Of a DNA stretch of 40,154 nt, positions 17,493-26,594 are shown piece by piece. The notes beneath the pieces are model-generated. The model was not told the DNA's origin. It searched no databases and saw nothing but the letters and a program-made list of their open reading frames with translations. Numbering within the stretch: the stretch's first letter is position 1; every line of letters starts with the position of its first letter. Origin of the DNA: UBA4722 sp041690995 (GTDB lineage: Bacteria; Pseudomonadota; Gammaproteobacteria; DSM-16500). Location of the stretch: positions 1 to 40,154 of the forward strand of contig JBEPVM010000009.1 in NCBI GenBank assembly GCA_041690995.1, in the 5' to 3' direction. The position numbers and the translations under genes are program-made.

Positions 17493-18671
17493 TTAACTAT
17501 TCTTTACTTTAGTTCGCACTTTTCCAACATCACCAGGCTGCGCTAAAACAGGATAATGATGTTTTTTATTTAAAACAGCATTATCCCAGGTGTGGCGAAT
17601 ATAAGTCACCACTGCAGCTATACTCTTATCATCTAATTGTTCACCAAACGCTTGCATTGCAGTACCTGGTACACCTGTCAGTACATAAGCAATATTAGCA
17701 TCAAGCGAACCTGTCACCACACGGCTATTTTTTAAAGCAGGGAAATTTGGCGGTAGCCCTAACCCAGTCGCTTGATGACACATGACGCAAGATTTTTCAT
17801 ATTGTGCTTTACCTAATGTCATTAATTCTTGTTCTGTCATCGGTGGTAGATTCAAAACGGGTTGTGGCGATTGGCTCATTGGACTATGGGGCTGGTGTGC
17901 TTTAACCCATACTGCAAAATCGGCTTCAGAAACTGCTTGCACGACAATAGGCATAAAACCGTGATTAATACCACATAACTCGCCACACTGCCCGCGATAA
18001 ATGCCAGGCTTCGTCACATAAATCCAATTTTCATTAATATAACCTGGAATTGCATCTTGTTTAATGCCTAACTCAGGCACCCACCACGCATGGATTACAT
18101 CATCGGCTGTCATCAGCAGCTTCACTTTAGTGTTCACTGGTACAACGAGGGGGTTATCTACTTCTAATAAAAACCATTTGTTTTTAGGGGCTATATTATG
18201 AATTTGCTCTTGGGTCGTTGAAAGGTTACTAAAAAAGCTGATTCCTTGATCCAGATATTCATATTTCCATTTCCATTGATAGCCCGTGATTTTCACTGTG
18301 AGGGCAGATTGCTCAGTGTTATGAATATGGGTGAGTACACGAGTGGCGGGAATGGCTAATATCACTAATATTAGAAATGGAATCGCTGTCCAAAAAATTT
18401 CTAAACCTAAATGTTCATGAAAATGAACCGCTTGTACTCCTTTGGATTTACGGTATTTAATGAGTGAGAAAATAAGCACGCTAAAAACAATCACGCCAAT
18501 ACCACAACACACATAAAAGCATGCCATGTGAAGGTTATAAATTTCACGGCTGGTAGGCGTGACGCCATAAGGCATATTAATACCGGGTGTGGCGTATGCC
18601 ATGGCAGTAGAAAAACAAGCACTTAAAAAAAGAATCGTTTTCCAAAAAAATAGGGTAATTAATCGTTGCAT
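17493..18671 (-). CDS. ctaC: Cytochrome c oxidase subunit II fused to a cytochrome c domain
   Basis: 392 residues from the ATG at 18671, preceded by AGAG at 7 nt; a longer reading to 18764 is open but lacks a leader-like start. Signal peptide, two membrane helices (about 52-72 and 91-110), then the CuA domain with His194, Cys229, Glu231, Cys233, His237 and Met240 (GQCGELCGINHGFM). After residue 280 there is a cytochrome c domain with CVMCH at 295-299 and a Met ligand in GTAMQAFG. The fusion marks a caa3-type oxidase that takes electrons through its own haem c. First gene of the minus-strand oxidase operon. Confidence 0.96.
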   Translation of the reverse strand: MQRLITLFFWKTILFLSACFSTAMAYATPGINMPYGVTPTSREIYNLHMACFYVCCGIGVIVFSVLIFSLIKYRKSKGVQAVHFHEHLGLEIFWTAIPFLILVILAIPATRVLTHIHNTEQSALTVKITGYQWKWKYEYLDQGISFFSNLSTTQEQIHNIAPKNKWFLLEVDNPLVVPVNTKVKLLMTADDVIHAWWVPELGIKQDAIPGYINENWIYVTKPGIYRGQCGELCGINHGFMPIVVQAVSEADFAVWVKAHQPHSPMSQSPQPVLNLPPMTEQELMTLGKAQYEKSCVMCHQATGLGLPPNFPALKNSRVVTGSLDANIAYVLTGVPGTAMQAFGEQLDDKSIAAVVTYIRHTWDNAVLNKKHHYPVLAQPGDVGKVRTKVKNS

Positions 18672-18732
18672 AGATAACTCTGTCTTTATTGATCGCGCAA
18701 CAATTAAACCATATTTTCTAAATAAAACAAGC

Positions 18733-18770
18733 ATTATAAATACTTTGCATTCATCGCGAATCACTATAAA
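18733..18770. promoter_or_regulatory. Divergent promoter region between COX2 and the tetrahaem cytochrome
   Basis: The 128-base gap between the two starts holds a TATAAT box on the minus strand (18738-18733) and a TATAAA box on the plus strand (18765-18770) with CTTTGC 16 bp upstream. Both -35 boxes are weak. The region could regulate the two halves of the oxidase locus together. Confidence 0.35.
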
Positions 18771-18799
18771 ATGTCCAACAATTGCAGCAAGGATCCTTT

Positions 18800-20383
18800 G
18801 TGAAACAATTTAGACAGAAAATAATGCTATCTAAAAAAATTCTTAGCGTTTTAGCTTTGATTTTGCTCTTTTTTATCGTTTGCGCTAGCTATATGATCAC
18901 AGGCGTGCAAAAAAACATGGCGAGTATGGCAGCACCGCCTGAAGCAGTCACCTATTTCCCCTCCTATCCACCTGTTAATACAACAGGCAAAAACGCTGAA
19001 CTGATTCAACGTGGGGAATACCTTGCTAAAGCGGGTGATTGTATCGCTTGTCACACGAATACACTTGAAAAAGGCAAAACATTTGCAGGCGCCTTACCCA
19101 TGCAAACGCCTTTTGGCACGATTTATTCACCGAATATTACACCTGATAAAACGACTGGTATCGGCCATTGGACAGATGAACAATTTATTAAAGCTATGCG
19201 TCAGGGAATATCTCCCTCGGGTGAACATTATTACCCTGCTTTCCCCTATTTATACTTTAATCAGATGACTACTGATGATCTTAAAGCCTTAAAAGCCTAT
19301 TTAAACGCTATTCCTGCTATTACACAAAAAAATAAACCCAATGAAATGATCTGGCCTTTTAATTGGCGCTTTTTACAACTCGGATGGAAGCTATTATTTT
19401 TCTATCCCAATAGCTATTCGAATAAACCAGATTCCTATGTACCTGATCCTGAGCATTCAGCCGAATGGAATCGAGGTGCTTATCTAACGAATGGCCTGGG
19501 ACATTGTGCCATGTGTCATACCCCTTCTTATCATATTTTAACGCCTGCTCTTCCTTTGGGGGCGCCTATTCGAAAATATGATCTGACAGGTGCTAAAATA
19601 CAAGGCTACCTCGCGCCTAACATTATGAAAAAGAATATTGGGAATATTTCTAACGAAGAATTATTACAAGTATTTACACAGGATCGTGTCATTGGGGGTG
19701 GCAAAATAGAAGGACCTATGCTGGAAGTCAATAAAGACAGTTTAAGTTATCTTTCACGGGAAGACCTACTCAGTATTATCACTTATTTAAAAACAGTAGA
19801 CAGTGAACTCCCCCCTAAACCAAAAGCGTCTAAGAGTGCGCCTGGCAAACCTGTTTATGAAAGCTATTGTTCAGGTTGCCATGCTACAGGTGCGGGTGGT
19901 GCGCCAAAATACGGTGATGCAGGTGAGTGGGACCCGCTCATCAAAAAGGGAATTAACACTGTCTATACGAACGCATTAAAAGGCATCGGCGGCATGCCTG
20001 CGAAAGGGACTTGTCTCTCTTGCAGCGATGAAGAGATAAAACAAGCAGTGGACTATATGGTCGCCTCTGTCACTGGCAAAACAGCACGTAGTGTGCCTGT
20101 ACAGAAAAAATTAACTTTCCAGGATGGTAAACGTCTCTATGAAACGAAGTGTAGCGTTTGTCACGCTGTAGGGTTCAAGCATGCACCTAAACCAGGCGAT
20201 ATTCCAGTATGGAAGCCGATGGTTGAAGCAGGTTTCCTTGCAACGTATCGGAATGCGGTAGAGGGGAAGAATGCTCATCCCCCCCGCGGCGGTTGTCCTC
20301 ATTGTTCGGATGCCGATATGATTGCAGCAGTAAAATATATGATGCAAGTTAGCGCGCCCGATCAAAATTATAGTTTGTGGTAG
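18800..20383 (+). CDS. Tetrahaem membrane-anchored cytochrome c
   Basis: 527 residues from a GTG start chosen for the AAGGA six bases before it; an ATG at 18824 has no such site. One N-terminal helix, then four haem c motifs: CIACH (81-85), CAMCH (236-240), CSGCH (357-361) and CSVCH (451-455). The first two domains resemble the cytochrome subunit of membrane alcohol or gluconate dehydrogenases (RGEYLAKAGDCIACHT, then RGAYLTNGLGHCAMCHTP). The last two are c5-type with CLSCSDEEI and CPHCSDADM, like the small cytochrome at 10.6 kb. Placed before COX3 and divergent from the oxidase operon, it probably passes electrons to the oxidase; its donor is unknown. Confidence 0.9.
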   Translation: MKQFRQKIMLSKKILSVLALILLFFIVCASYMITGVQKNMASMAAPPEAVTYFPSYPPVNTTGKNAELIQRGEYLAKAGDCIACHTNTLEKGKTFAGALPMQTPFGTIYSPNITPDKTTGIGHWTDEQFIKAMRQGISPSGEHYYPAFPYLYFNQMTTDDLKALKAYLNAIPAITQKNKPNEMIWPFNWRFLQLGWKLLFFYPNSYSNKPDSYVPDPEHSAEWNRGAYLTNGLGHCAMCHTPSYHILTPALPLGAPIRKYDLTGAKIQGYLAPNIMKKNIGNISNEELLQVFTQDRVIGGGKIEGPMLEVNKDSLSYLSREDLLSIITYLKTVDSELPPKPKASKSAPGKPVYESYCSGCHATGAGGAPKYGDAGEWDPLIKKGINTVYTNALKGIGGMPAKGTCLSCSDEEIKQAVDYMVASVTGKTARSVPVQKKLTFQDGKRLYETKCSVCHAVGFKHAPKPGDIPVWKPMVEAGFLATYRNAVEGKNAHPPRGGCPHCSDADMIAAVKYMMQVSAPDQNYSLW

Positions 20384-20396
20384 CAGAGGTTAATCC

Positions 20397-21275
20397 ATGG
20401 ATCATCAACAAAAAAAATATTACTTGCCTCCTCCCAGCAGTTGGCCTTTGAAAGGCTCTATTGCGCTGATTTGTATTGTGGTGGGTGCTGCGAATTGGTT
20501 ACATGATGTATGGTTTGGGCCTTATTTATTATTTTTTGGTTTGTGTTTTTTATTTTATATGATTTACGGTTGGTTTGGTCTTGTTATCCAGGAAAATCGT
20601 GCGGGTTTATTGGATAATAAAAAAATGGATCATTCTTTTCGATGGGGTATGTGTTGGTTTATCTTTTCTGAGGTTATGTTTTTTGGCGCGTTTTTTTTCG
20701 CTTTATTTTATGTTCGTTTGATCGCCTTGCCTAATTTAAGCGGCGTTAATGTGCCTATTCTAAGCCATGTATTATTATGGCCTAATTTCCATCTTGCCTG
20801 GCCACTCTTAACCAACCCTAATCCCGGCGTTTATCTTGGACCGCAATCCGTGATGGATACTTGGGGTATTCCTGCGATTAATACATTCATATTATTATCC
20901 AGTGGCGCGACCATTACGGTTGCACATTGGAGTCTATTAAAAAATAATCGTTTAACGATGCTTATTTTCCAATTATTAACTATTCTTTTGGGCATTGGAT
21001 TTTTAATCATGCAAGCGCATGAATATTCGGAAGCGTATTTACAGAAAGGTTTAACTTTGGCGTCTGGCATTTATGGCACAACGTTTTTTATGCTGACAGG
21101 GTTTCATGGCTTGCATGTGACAATTGGTACGATTGGTTTAATCGTTATTTTATACCGTATGTTACGGCGAGATTTTGATTCACGCAATCATTTTGCATTT
21201 GAAGCTGTGTCCTGGTATTGGCATTTTGTGGATGTCGTCTGGTTATTTTTATTTATTTTTGTCTATTGGCTATAA
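20397..21275 (+). CDS. ctaE: Cytochrome c oxidase subunit III
   Basis: 292 residues, seven membrane helices. Recognisable by YYLPPPSSWPLKGSIA at the start, FIFSEVMFFGAFFFALFYVRL, QAHEYSEA, TGFHGLHVTIG and the C-terminal FEAVSWYWHFVDVVWLFLF. It stabilises subunit I and supports proton uptake. The start is 13 bases after the tetrahaem cytochrome stop, with AGAGG nearby, so the two share a transcript. Confidence 0.97.
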   Translation: MDHQQKKYYLPPPSSWPLKGSIALICIVVGAANWLHDVWFGPYLLFFGLCFLFYMIYGWFGLVIQENRAGLLDNKKMDHSFRWGMCWFIFSEVMFFGAFFFALFYVRLIALPNLSGVNVPILSHVLLWPNFHLAWPLLTNPNPGVYLGPQSVMDTWGIPAINTFILLSSGATITVAHWSLLKNNRLTMLIFQLLTILLGIGFLIMQAHEYSEAYLQKGLTLASGIYGTTFFMLTGFHGLHVTIGTIGLIVILYRMLRRDFDSRNHFAFEAVSWYWHFVDVVWLFLFIFVYWL

Positions 21276-21297
21276 AATTGGGTTATAAAAATTCCGA

Positions 21298-21645
21298 ATG
21301 CATTTTCTAAAGTTTATTCATTTATTATTTGCATTAGGGTTAGTTGGCTTGACGGCTTATTGTATCCTCTCAAAAAATATATCCTTTCGAAAAAACGCTA
21401 AAAAAATATTGCTTTTGATGAGTGTATTCGCTTTGATGACAGGCGTTTTACTCGTTTACCAAACGCCTTATATTTTTCACACACCCTGGATACAAACGGC
21501 TTTTATATTATTAAGTATTTTTATCATTGGAATATTATTTTCTTTGTATAAAAAAATAGATCATCCATTTTTCTATAGTATTTTATTGATATTGCTTATT
21601 TTAATTTCACAGGATGCCGTTCGAAAGATGACTTTTTTTCAATAA
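21298..21645 (+). CDS. Small four-helix membrane protein of the oxidase locus
   Basis: 115 residues, almost all hydrophobic, with about four helices. The opening MHFLKFIHLLFALGLVG has His2 and His8 on the first helix, as in SirB2/CopD-like and DUF2269-like membrane proteins, so haem or metal contact is conceivable. It follows COX3 by 22 bases in the same direction. Its plan is similar to the small protein at 24896 that heads the ccm operon. No firm family; function unknown. Confidence 0.65.
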   Translation: MHFLKFIHLLFALGLVGLTAYCILSKNISFRKNAKKILLLMSVFALMTGVLLVYQTPYIFHTPWIQTAFILLSIFIIGILFSLYKKIDHPFFYSILLILLILISQDAVRKMTFFQ

Positions 21646-21664
21646 TTATTAAGCCATTTTTTTA

Positions 21665-24600
21665 CTATGCTGCATTCCTGGGCGCTGTGTTTTGTACTGA
21701 TGGTTTCTTGAATTTTTCTAATTCTTTCACCAAATCAGGTTCATAACGCTTCAAAACAGCCTTATGATGTGGGCTTAATTCTTTAACAATTTTAGCCACA
21801 CTTCTTTCATCAGGGGTTTGAAGTTCTGTTTTTATTGCTTGTAATGATTTAATACGATCCTCTAATGTTTTCTTACGACTATTTGAGAAAAGGTATAAGC
21901 GGGTGTATCGCTGTTGTTTGATATTATTTATTTCAATATCAAGACGGTGAATTAATTCAGGACGAGTCATTGTTAGATTTTGAGCTTCTTTGATTTCTTT
22001 CCCTATCTTTCCTTCAAATAATAAATGAATATCTTCTTTCATCTCAGGTTTATTTATTTTCAGGTTTAAAATAGCAGCATTCACAGAGATACTTTTCTCT
22101 AACTCAACCCTTAAATTTACAAGCAGTGCTAGTCGTTTTTGATCTTTTTCTGAAACGGCAAGAGTTGCTAATTCGTTTATTCGTTCATTAATCAACCCTA
22201 GGGCATGTGTTCGCTCTGTTTCCTCTGATTTATTTTCTGGCAGTGATAATGGAGAGGGAATGACTGGATCATTTTTTGCGGCACCCAGAATTGTTTTAGG
22301 GCGATTCTCTATGCTCATTTCTTTCTCAAGCGATTCAAGATTTTTAATAAATAAAGGATTAATTTTTTTTAAAATATCAAGCTCTTCACGTTTTAATTTA
22401 TTTAACGCATCTGTCAAACTATGAGTTTCTATTAATAATTGTAGTCTTTCTAAAACTTGTATCTTTTCTTCTAATGATTTTACATTGATTTGCCCAAGGA
22501 AATGGCCTGTGCTGTCACGTTTTCTCTTTAGTTTGATTAATTCCGAAGATAGTTCATTGAAGATAGTCTGTGGTGGGGCTAGTTGGCGTTCCAAGTGTCT
22601 TAAATGAATACCTGTTCTACCTGAATATAATAAATTAATATATTTTGGATGATTTTTTCTTAACTCTTCCAACTTATCTTCGAGCTGGGCTGGACTGCTG
22701 CAAGAAATTAAATCTTTTAATAAGGCAATTTTTCTAGTACCATCCCTCTCTTTTTTTAAAATTCCAAGCGCATGTTTAATTTCAGCCTTAAATGCTTCAC
22801 CAACAAGTGGTTGTACTTTTTCTTTTTCCAGCTGCTCTCTTACTTTCATTTCGTCTATTCGTCTTGCAATTAATTCTTTTTCAACCTTTGATTTTGAAGA
22901 CGTCAATAAAACTTCTCTTTGAGCACGAATAGCTTCCAAATAAGGATAACGGTTATCATCTGGAAAATCATAACCGAGTTCTTTCACTTTAGAATGATAA
23001 CTACCTATTACACCTTGTATTTTCTCGGTCAATAATCCCTCTTTAAGGCAAAGTTGAATTTCTAATTTATCACCTAGCAATATCATATTTTTTAATGTTT
23101 CATTAATCTGTATCGCCATTTTTTTGGCTTCGTCTGTCGAGAGTTCTTTAAGCTTTTCTAAACTTTTTGCTAATTGAGTTACTGCGGCTTTAATTTCAGA
23201 AAAATGACTATATACAAATTTTATGAGATTAGGTTTCTCACCTGCTGCTCTGTCTACGTTATTATATAACTCATCTAACTTCTTAGCCAAGATTCCTATT
23301 TTTTCTAATGAATCAGTAACATCTGTTTTTTCCTCAATATTAATTCCACTGAATCCTGAAATTTTTCTAAGAAGGTCTTGTAATTCTTCTACGTAAGATT
23401 GAAATTTACCTTTTTCTACTAATTCTTGATCTGCTACAGCAAGCTCTTCTTCTTTTACTTCTACTTCTTCCACCAAGGAAAAATCTTCTTCTTCTTCTTT
23501 TTTTTCTTCTTGTGCAGCAGATACTGGTTCTTCCTGTGCTTGTGCATTAGTCTCTAATTTCCCTTTCAGATGATCCATTCCAGGGATATTCAATGTATCT
23601 AACAGTGATTGTGCCTGTATATCGGTGGTGAACTCATTTAAAATAGGATTTTCTTTTATGCGATTAAGAATCGTTGTAAGCTCTTGACCTGCTTTTGCCA
23701 AATCCTCCATTTGTTTTTTTCGGAATTGAAGTCGAGAAAAAAGGTTTGTCATTTCTTCGACGGGCGGCGGCTGTTGCAACACAGCCAGTTTTTTCATTAT
23801 TTCTTTGAGAGCAGCCAATGATTTTCCTGCATCTTCAATCCAATGTTGGCCTTGGACTTCTTCTTTTCTTTCTTCAGTTTCTTTTAAATTTTCAGCAAAA
23901 TATTTTTGATATATCACTGGATCAAGTATTTCTTCCAGTTTCTTTTCCGCAGTTGTAATCAATTGATTAGTCTGATTAACCACACTACTCAATAAAGGGT
24001 TTTTAAATAAGTTCTCAGGATCAAGCTGCCTGGCGTTCTCCAATTTACCTACTACTTTTTCTACCTTCTCTTCCAGAGCTTTATTAACTTTAGAAAATTG
24101 ATCCATTAATCGTTCAATATCTGGACCCATACTGGCTATTTCGGTGCCTAGCTGTTTTAAACTTACTTCTATGCCTGCTGATTCTTTTAAAGCATTCGTC
24201 AACTCAGCCATATTTGTTCCTGGCTGCCCAATGATTTCTCCATCATTATTGCGCGTGACAGGATACTTGGTTTCTGTATCTTGAATTTTTTGGTGTACGA
24301 ATAAATTATAAAGCCGACCTCCGATGGTATTATCTTTAATAGTAATAGAATTCGATTGATTTGGAAAAAAATTCCATTTATCTAAATTCAAAGGTGCATA
24401 GGAAGAATCAGGCTTTCGTAAAAAAGGTTGCCCACGCCTGTTAACCCAAATAACAACAGCAGAACTGGGTTGAATCGCATCAGCCTGAGCTTTACTATGA
24501 ACATAATAAAGCTTAGGTTTTGCAAAGACAGCCGAGAGCCCTTGTCTTTCTTCTATTATTTCTTTTAGCATCTTTTCAAGTGTTTCGATTTCTGTGCTTA

Positions 24601-24814
24601 GCTGGCTCTTTTCAGGATCAATGACTTTTGCTATTGCTTTTATGTTTTCAATCATGGGTTTTAGTTTATCTATTTTTTCCTGCCATTCTTTCATATGGCT
24701 TTTCATTTGAGCTGGTATTGTGGAAGCATAATCATATATCTTCTTTAGCTCATACAGCATTTCCAACCAACCCATGGCCTGTGGTGTCTCTGGCAGTTTC
24801 CTAGGTGACGACAT
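21665..24814 (-). CDS. Large coiled-coil repeat protein, probable secreted effector
   Basis: 1049 residues, no membrane segment or signal peptide, Glu/Lys-rich and helical. A folded-looking part near 95-180 (KPKLYYVHSKAQADAI, VIWVNRRGQPFLRKP) is followed by long coiled coils and an acidic stretch at 427-470. The last third contains four diverged repeats of 70-85 residues (about 675-745, 752-833, 868-946, 952-1036), each with an L..EI..L/I+..R opening, a central KLE/LE+I..L pair and a final LxxLE helix. AGGGGA sits 8 nt before the ATG. It lies against the direction of both the oxidase and ccm genes, like an insertion. Effector role inferred from composition and context only. Confidence 0.65.
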   Translation of the reverse strand: MSSPRKLPETPQAMGWLEMLYELKKIYDYASTIPAQMKSHMKEWQEKIDKLKPMIENIKAIAKVIDPEKSQLSTEIETLEKMLKEIIEERQGLSAVFAKPKLYYVHSKAQADAIQPSSAVVIWVNRRGQPFLRKPDSSYAPLNLDKWNFFPNQSNSITIKDNTIGGRLYNLFVHQKIQDTETKYPVTRNNDGEIIGQPGTNMAELTNALKESAGIEVSLKQLGTEIASMGPDIERLMDQFSKVNKALEEKVEKVVGKLENARQLDPENLFKNPLLSSVVNQTNQLITTAEKKLEEILDPVIYQKYFAENLKETEERKEEVQGQHWIEDAGKSLAALKEIMKKLAVLQQPPPVEEMTNLFSRLQFRKKQMEDLAKAGQELTTILNRIKENPILNEFTTDIQAQSLLDTLNIPGMDHLKGKLETNAQAQEEPVSAAQEEKKEEEEDFSLVEEVEVKEEELAVADQELVEKGKFQSYVEELQDLLRKISGFSGINIEEKTDVTDSLEKIGILAKKLDELYNNVDRAAGEKPNLIKFVYSHFSEIKAAVTQLAKSLEKLKELSTDEAKKMAIQINETLKNMILLGDKLEIQLCLKEGLLTEKIQGVIGSYHSKVKELGYDFPDDNRYPYLEAIRAQREVLLTSSKSKVEKELIARRIDEMKVREQLEKEKVQPLVGEAFKAEIKHALGILKKERDGTRKIALLKDLISCSSPAQLEDKLEELRKNHPKYINLLYSGRTGIHLRHLERQLAPPQTIFNELSSELIKLKRKRDSTGHFLGQINVKSLEEKIQVLERLQLLIETHSLTDALNKLKREELDILKKINPLFIKNLESLEKEMSIENRPKTILGAAKNDPVIPSPLSLPENKSEETERTHALGLINERINELATLAVSEKDQKRLALLVNLRVELEKSISVNAAILNLKINKPEMKEDIHLLFEGKIGKEIKEAQNLTMTRPELIHRLDIEINNIKQQRYTRLYLFSNSRKKTLEDRIKSLQAIKTELQTPDERSVAKIVKELSPHHKAVLKRYEPDLVKELEKFKKPSVQNTAPRNAA

Positions 24815-24895
24815 ATAAAATTCCCCTTATCCTTTGTATTGATTTAAGTATAGACACTCTGCCAAAATAGGGGGTTTTAAAAGAAAGTTATTTAT

Positions 24896-25306
24896 ATGAT
24901 GAGAAATATGCGCTATTTATATGATTTTATTAAATTATTTCATTTTATCAGCGCGGCTATCTTACTGCTGAGCTTTTGTTATAGCAGTGGGTTATGGCTA
25001 TGTTTCAATAAAGGAGCGTTAGATCGTATTCTGACCCAGACAGCCTCTGTGATTATCCCCTGCGCGCTTTTTCAATTGATTACGGGGTTTACGCTGGTGA
25101 GCTTAAAACGCTCTGAGCTGCCTCTCTACTGGATTGAAGCGTGTATTATTGGGTTTATAGTAGCCATGGGAATGTGGTTTTTATTTATATATATTTATAG
25201 TTTTTTTTCCCATAAAATACAGCCTGTTTGGTTATCTATTACATTAATAGCATGCGCCCTGAGTTTATTATTTCTTGTTTTTTTGATGAGTAACGCCCCT
25301 CTATGA
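24896..25306 (+). CDS. Small four-helix membrane protein heading the ccm operon
   Basis: 136 residues with about four helices. His residue in the first helix (LFHFISAAILLLSFCYSSG), followed by ALFQLITGFTLVSLKRSELPLYWIEA and two more helices, a DUF2269/SirB2-like plan. Its stop overlaps the ccmA start (ATGA), so it is translationally coupled to cytochrome c maturation genes. A role in haem handling is suggested by position only. It resembles the 115-residue protein at 21298 in layout, so the two may be distant paralogues. Confidence 0.65.
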   Translation: MMRNMRYLYDFIKLFHFISAAILLLSFCYSSGLWLCFNKGALDRILTQTASVIIPCALFQLITGFTLVSLKRSELPLYWIEACIIGFIVAMGMWFLFIYIYSFFSHKIQPVWLSITLIACALSLLFLVFLMSNAPL

Positions 25307-25929
25307 CAATACAGCTTGGTATTCATGAAGTAGCGTTTGAGCGGAATCAAGAGCAATTATTCCAGCCTCTTCATGCCGCATTGAAAGCAGGTGAGTTATT
25401 GCAAATCCAGGGGACAAATGGCAGTGGCAAATCGACATTATTGCGTATGGTTACCGGGTTTATAGAACCGCATGCAGGTAGGATTGAATGGCAAGGGAGA
25501 TCTATTTTTCAGCAACTAAGTCACTATCAATCCCAATTACATTACCTCGGTCATCAAAATGGGATTAAGCCAATGCTGACTGTGGATGAGAATTTGCATT
25601 GGCAAGGCGTGCTTTTAGGTAATATTCTGCCTAAAAAAAAGAGAACACGCGTGATAGAGGCTATTGGTTTGCAATCTGCAACAACTACGCTGGCCAATCA
25701 GTTATCGGCGGGGCAATTACGTCGCCTCGGTCTCGCAAAATTATTATTAAACCCTGCTGAGGTGTGGATATTAGACGAACCTATGACGGCATTGGATACC
25801 GAAGGGCAATGTTTTTTTAATGCTATATTAAAGCAGCATCTTGAGAATGATGGAATTGCTATTATAGCTACGCATAGCAACTTAATGTTAAAAAGTCAGG
25901 TGCGATGGTGTGAGAGTATGCCACAGTGA
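25303..25929 (+). CDS. ccmA: Haem-exporter ABC ATPase CcmA
   Basis: 208 residues, standard length. ABC ATPase with Walker A GTNGSGKST (about 36-44), the Q-loop region HYLGHQNGIKPMLTVDENL, signature LSAGQLRRLGLAKLLL and Walker B VWILDEPMTALD. With CcmB, CcmC and CcmD it forms the complex that releases haem-loaded CcmE for cytochrome c maturation. It overlaps its neighbours on both sides by 4 bases. Confidence 0.97.
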   Translation: MTIQLGIHEVAFERNQEQLFQPLHAALKAGELLQIQGTNGSGKSTLLRMVTGFIEPHAGRIEWQGRSIFQQLSHYQSQLHYLGHQNGIKPMLTVDENLHWQGVLLGNILPKKKRTRVIEAIGLQSATTTLANQLSAGQLRRLGLAKLLLNPAEVWILDEPMTALDTEGQCFFNAILKQHLENDGIAIIATHSNLMLKSQVRWCESMPQ

Positions 25930-26594
25930 AGACCTTATTTTGTATACTCTTTCATGAAATAAAAGTCACAGCCCGTCAGGCATATTCCTGGCTCACCCCT
26001 TTATTATTTTTTGTGATGGTCGTATGCTTGTTTCCCCTAGCAATAGGCACTGACTCTATTCTACTTGCTAAAATCGCACCGGGTGTTATCTGGGTGGCGG
26101 CTTTACTGGCAATACTGATCTCTATCAATAAACTCTTTAGTCAGGATGCAGAGGACGGCTGTCTGGATGGATGGTTACTCAGTACCCACCCCTTGACCCT
26201 GTTAGTGCTGACTAAACTATTGAGCCATTGGCTCACCCATTGTTTGCCGCTTATCCTGATTAGCCCATTGTTGGGATTTTTGTTACACTTACCAGCCAAT
26301 GAAATGAGCGCTCTCCTGCTGAGTCTATTATTAGGTACACCTGTTTTAATGCTTTTAGGTGCGATTGGCGCTGCTTTGGTTGTGGGGATTCGAAGTCATG
26401 GATTATTATTGCCGATTTTAATTATGCCGCTTTATATCCCTATTTTGATTTTTGGAACAAGTATGCTTGTGGCAGCCCACTTTAACCAACCTATAACGGG
26501 CTATCTGGCGATAATGGGCGCATTGATGTTATTAAGCCTTGCTTTTGCGCCTTATTTAACGGGTATTGCATTACGAATTGGAGTAAACCAGTAA
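25926..26594 (+). CDS. ccmB: Cytochrome c maturation membrane protein CcmB
   Basis: 222 residues, six helices. GTG start overlapping the ccmA stop (GTGA). Family features: an N-terminal REIKVTAR-like segment (HEIKVTARQAYSWLTPLLFF), FPLAIG, and SQDAEDGCLDGWLLS in the loop matching the usual D-x-x-G-LD/E motif. Membrane partner of CcmA in the inner membrane. Confidence 0.95.
   Translation: MKTLFCILFHEIKVTARQAYSWLTPLLFFVMVVCLFPLAIGTDSILLAKIAPGVIWVAALLAILISINKLFSQDAEDGCLDGWLLSTHPLTLLVLTKLLSHWLTHCLPLILISPLLGFLLHLPANEMSALLLSLLLGTPVLMLLGAIGAALVVGIRSHGLLLPILIMPLYIPILIFGTSMLVAAHFNQPITGYLAIMGALMLLSLAFAPYLTGIALRIGVNQ

Noticed and set aside
18671..18764. Longer start for the COX2 gene
   Set aside because: It would add 31 residues before the signal peptide and cover the divergent promoter region; the ATG at 18671 has its own AGAG site.
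24815..24895. A two-box activator site like that of Legionellales effector genes (CTTAA repeats)
   Set aside because: Only one CTTAA-like half was found before the coiled-coil gene, with no correctly spaced partner.
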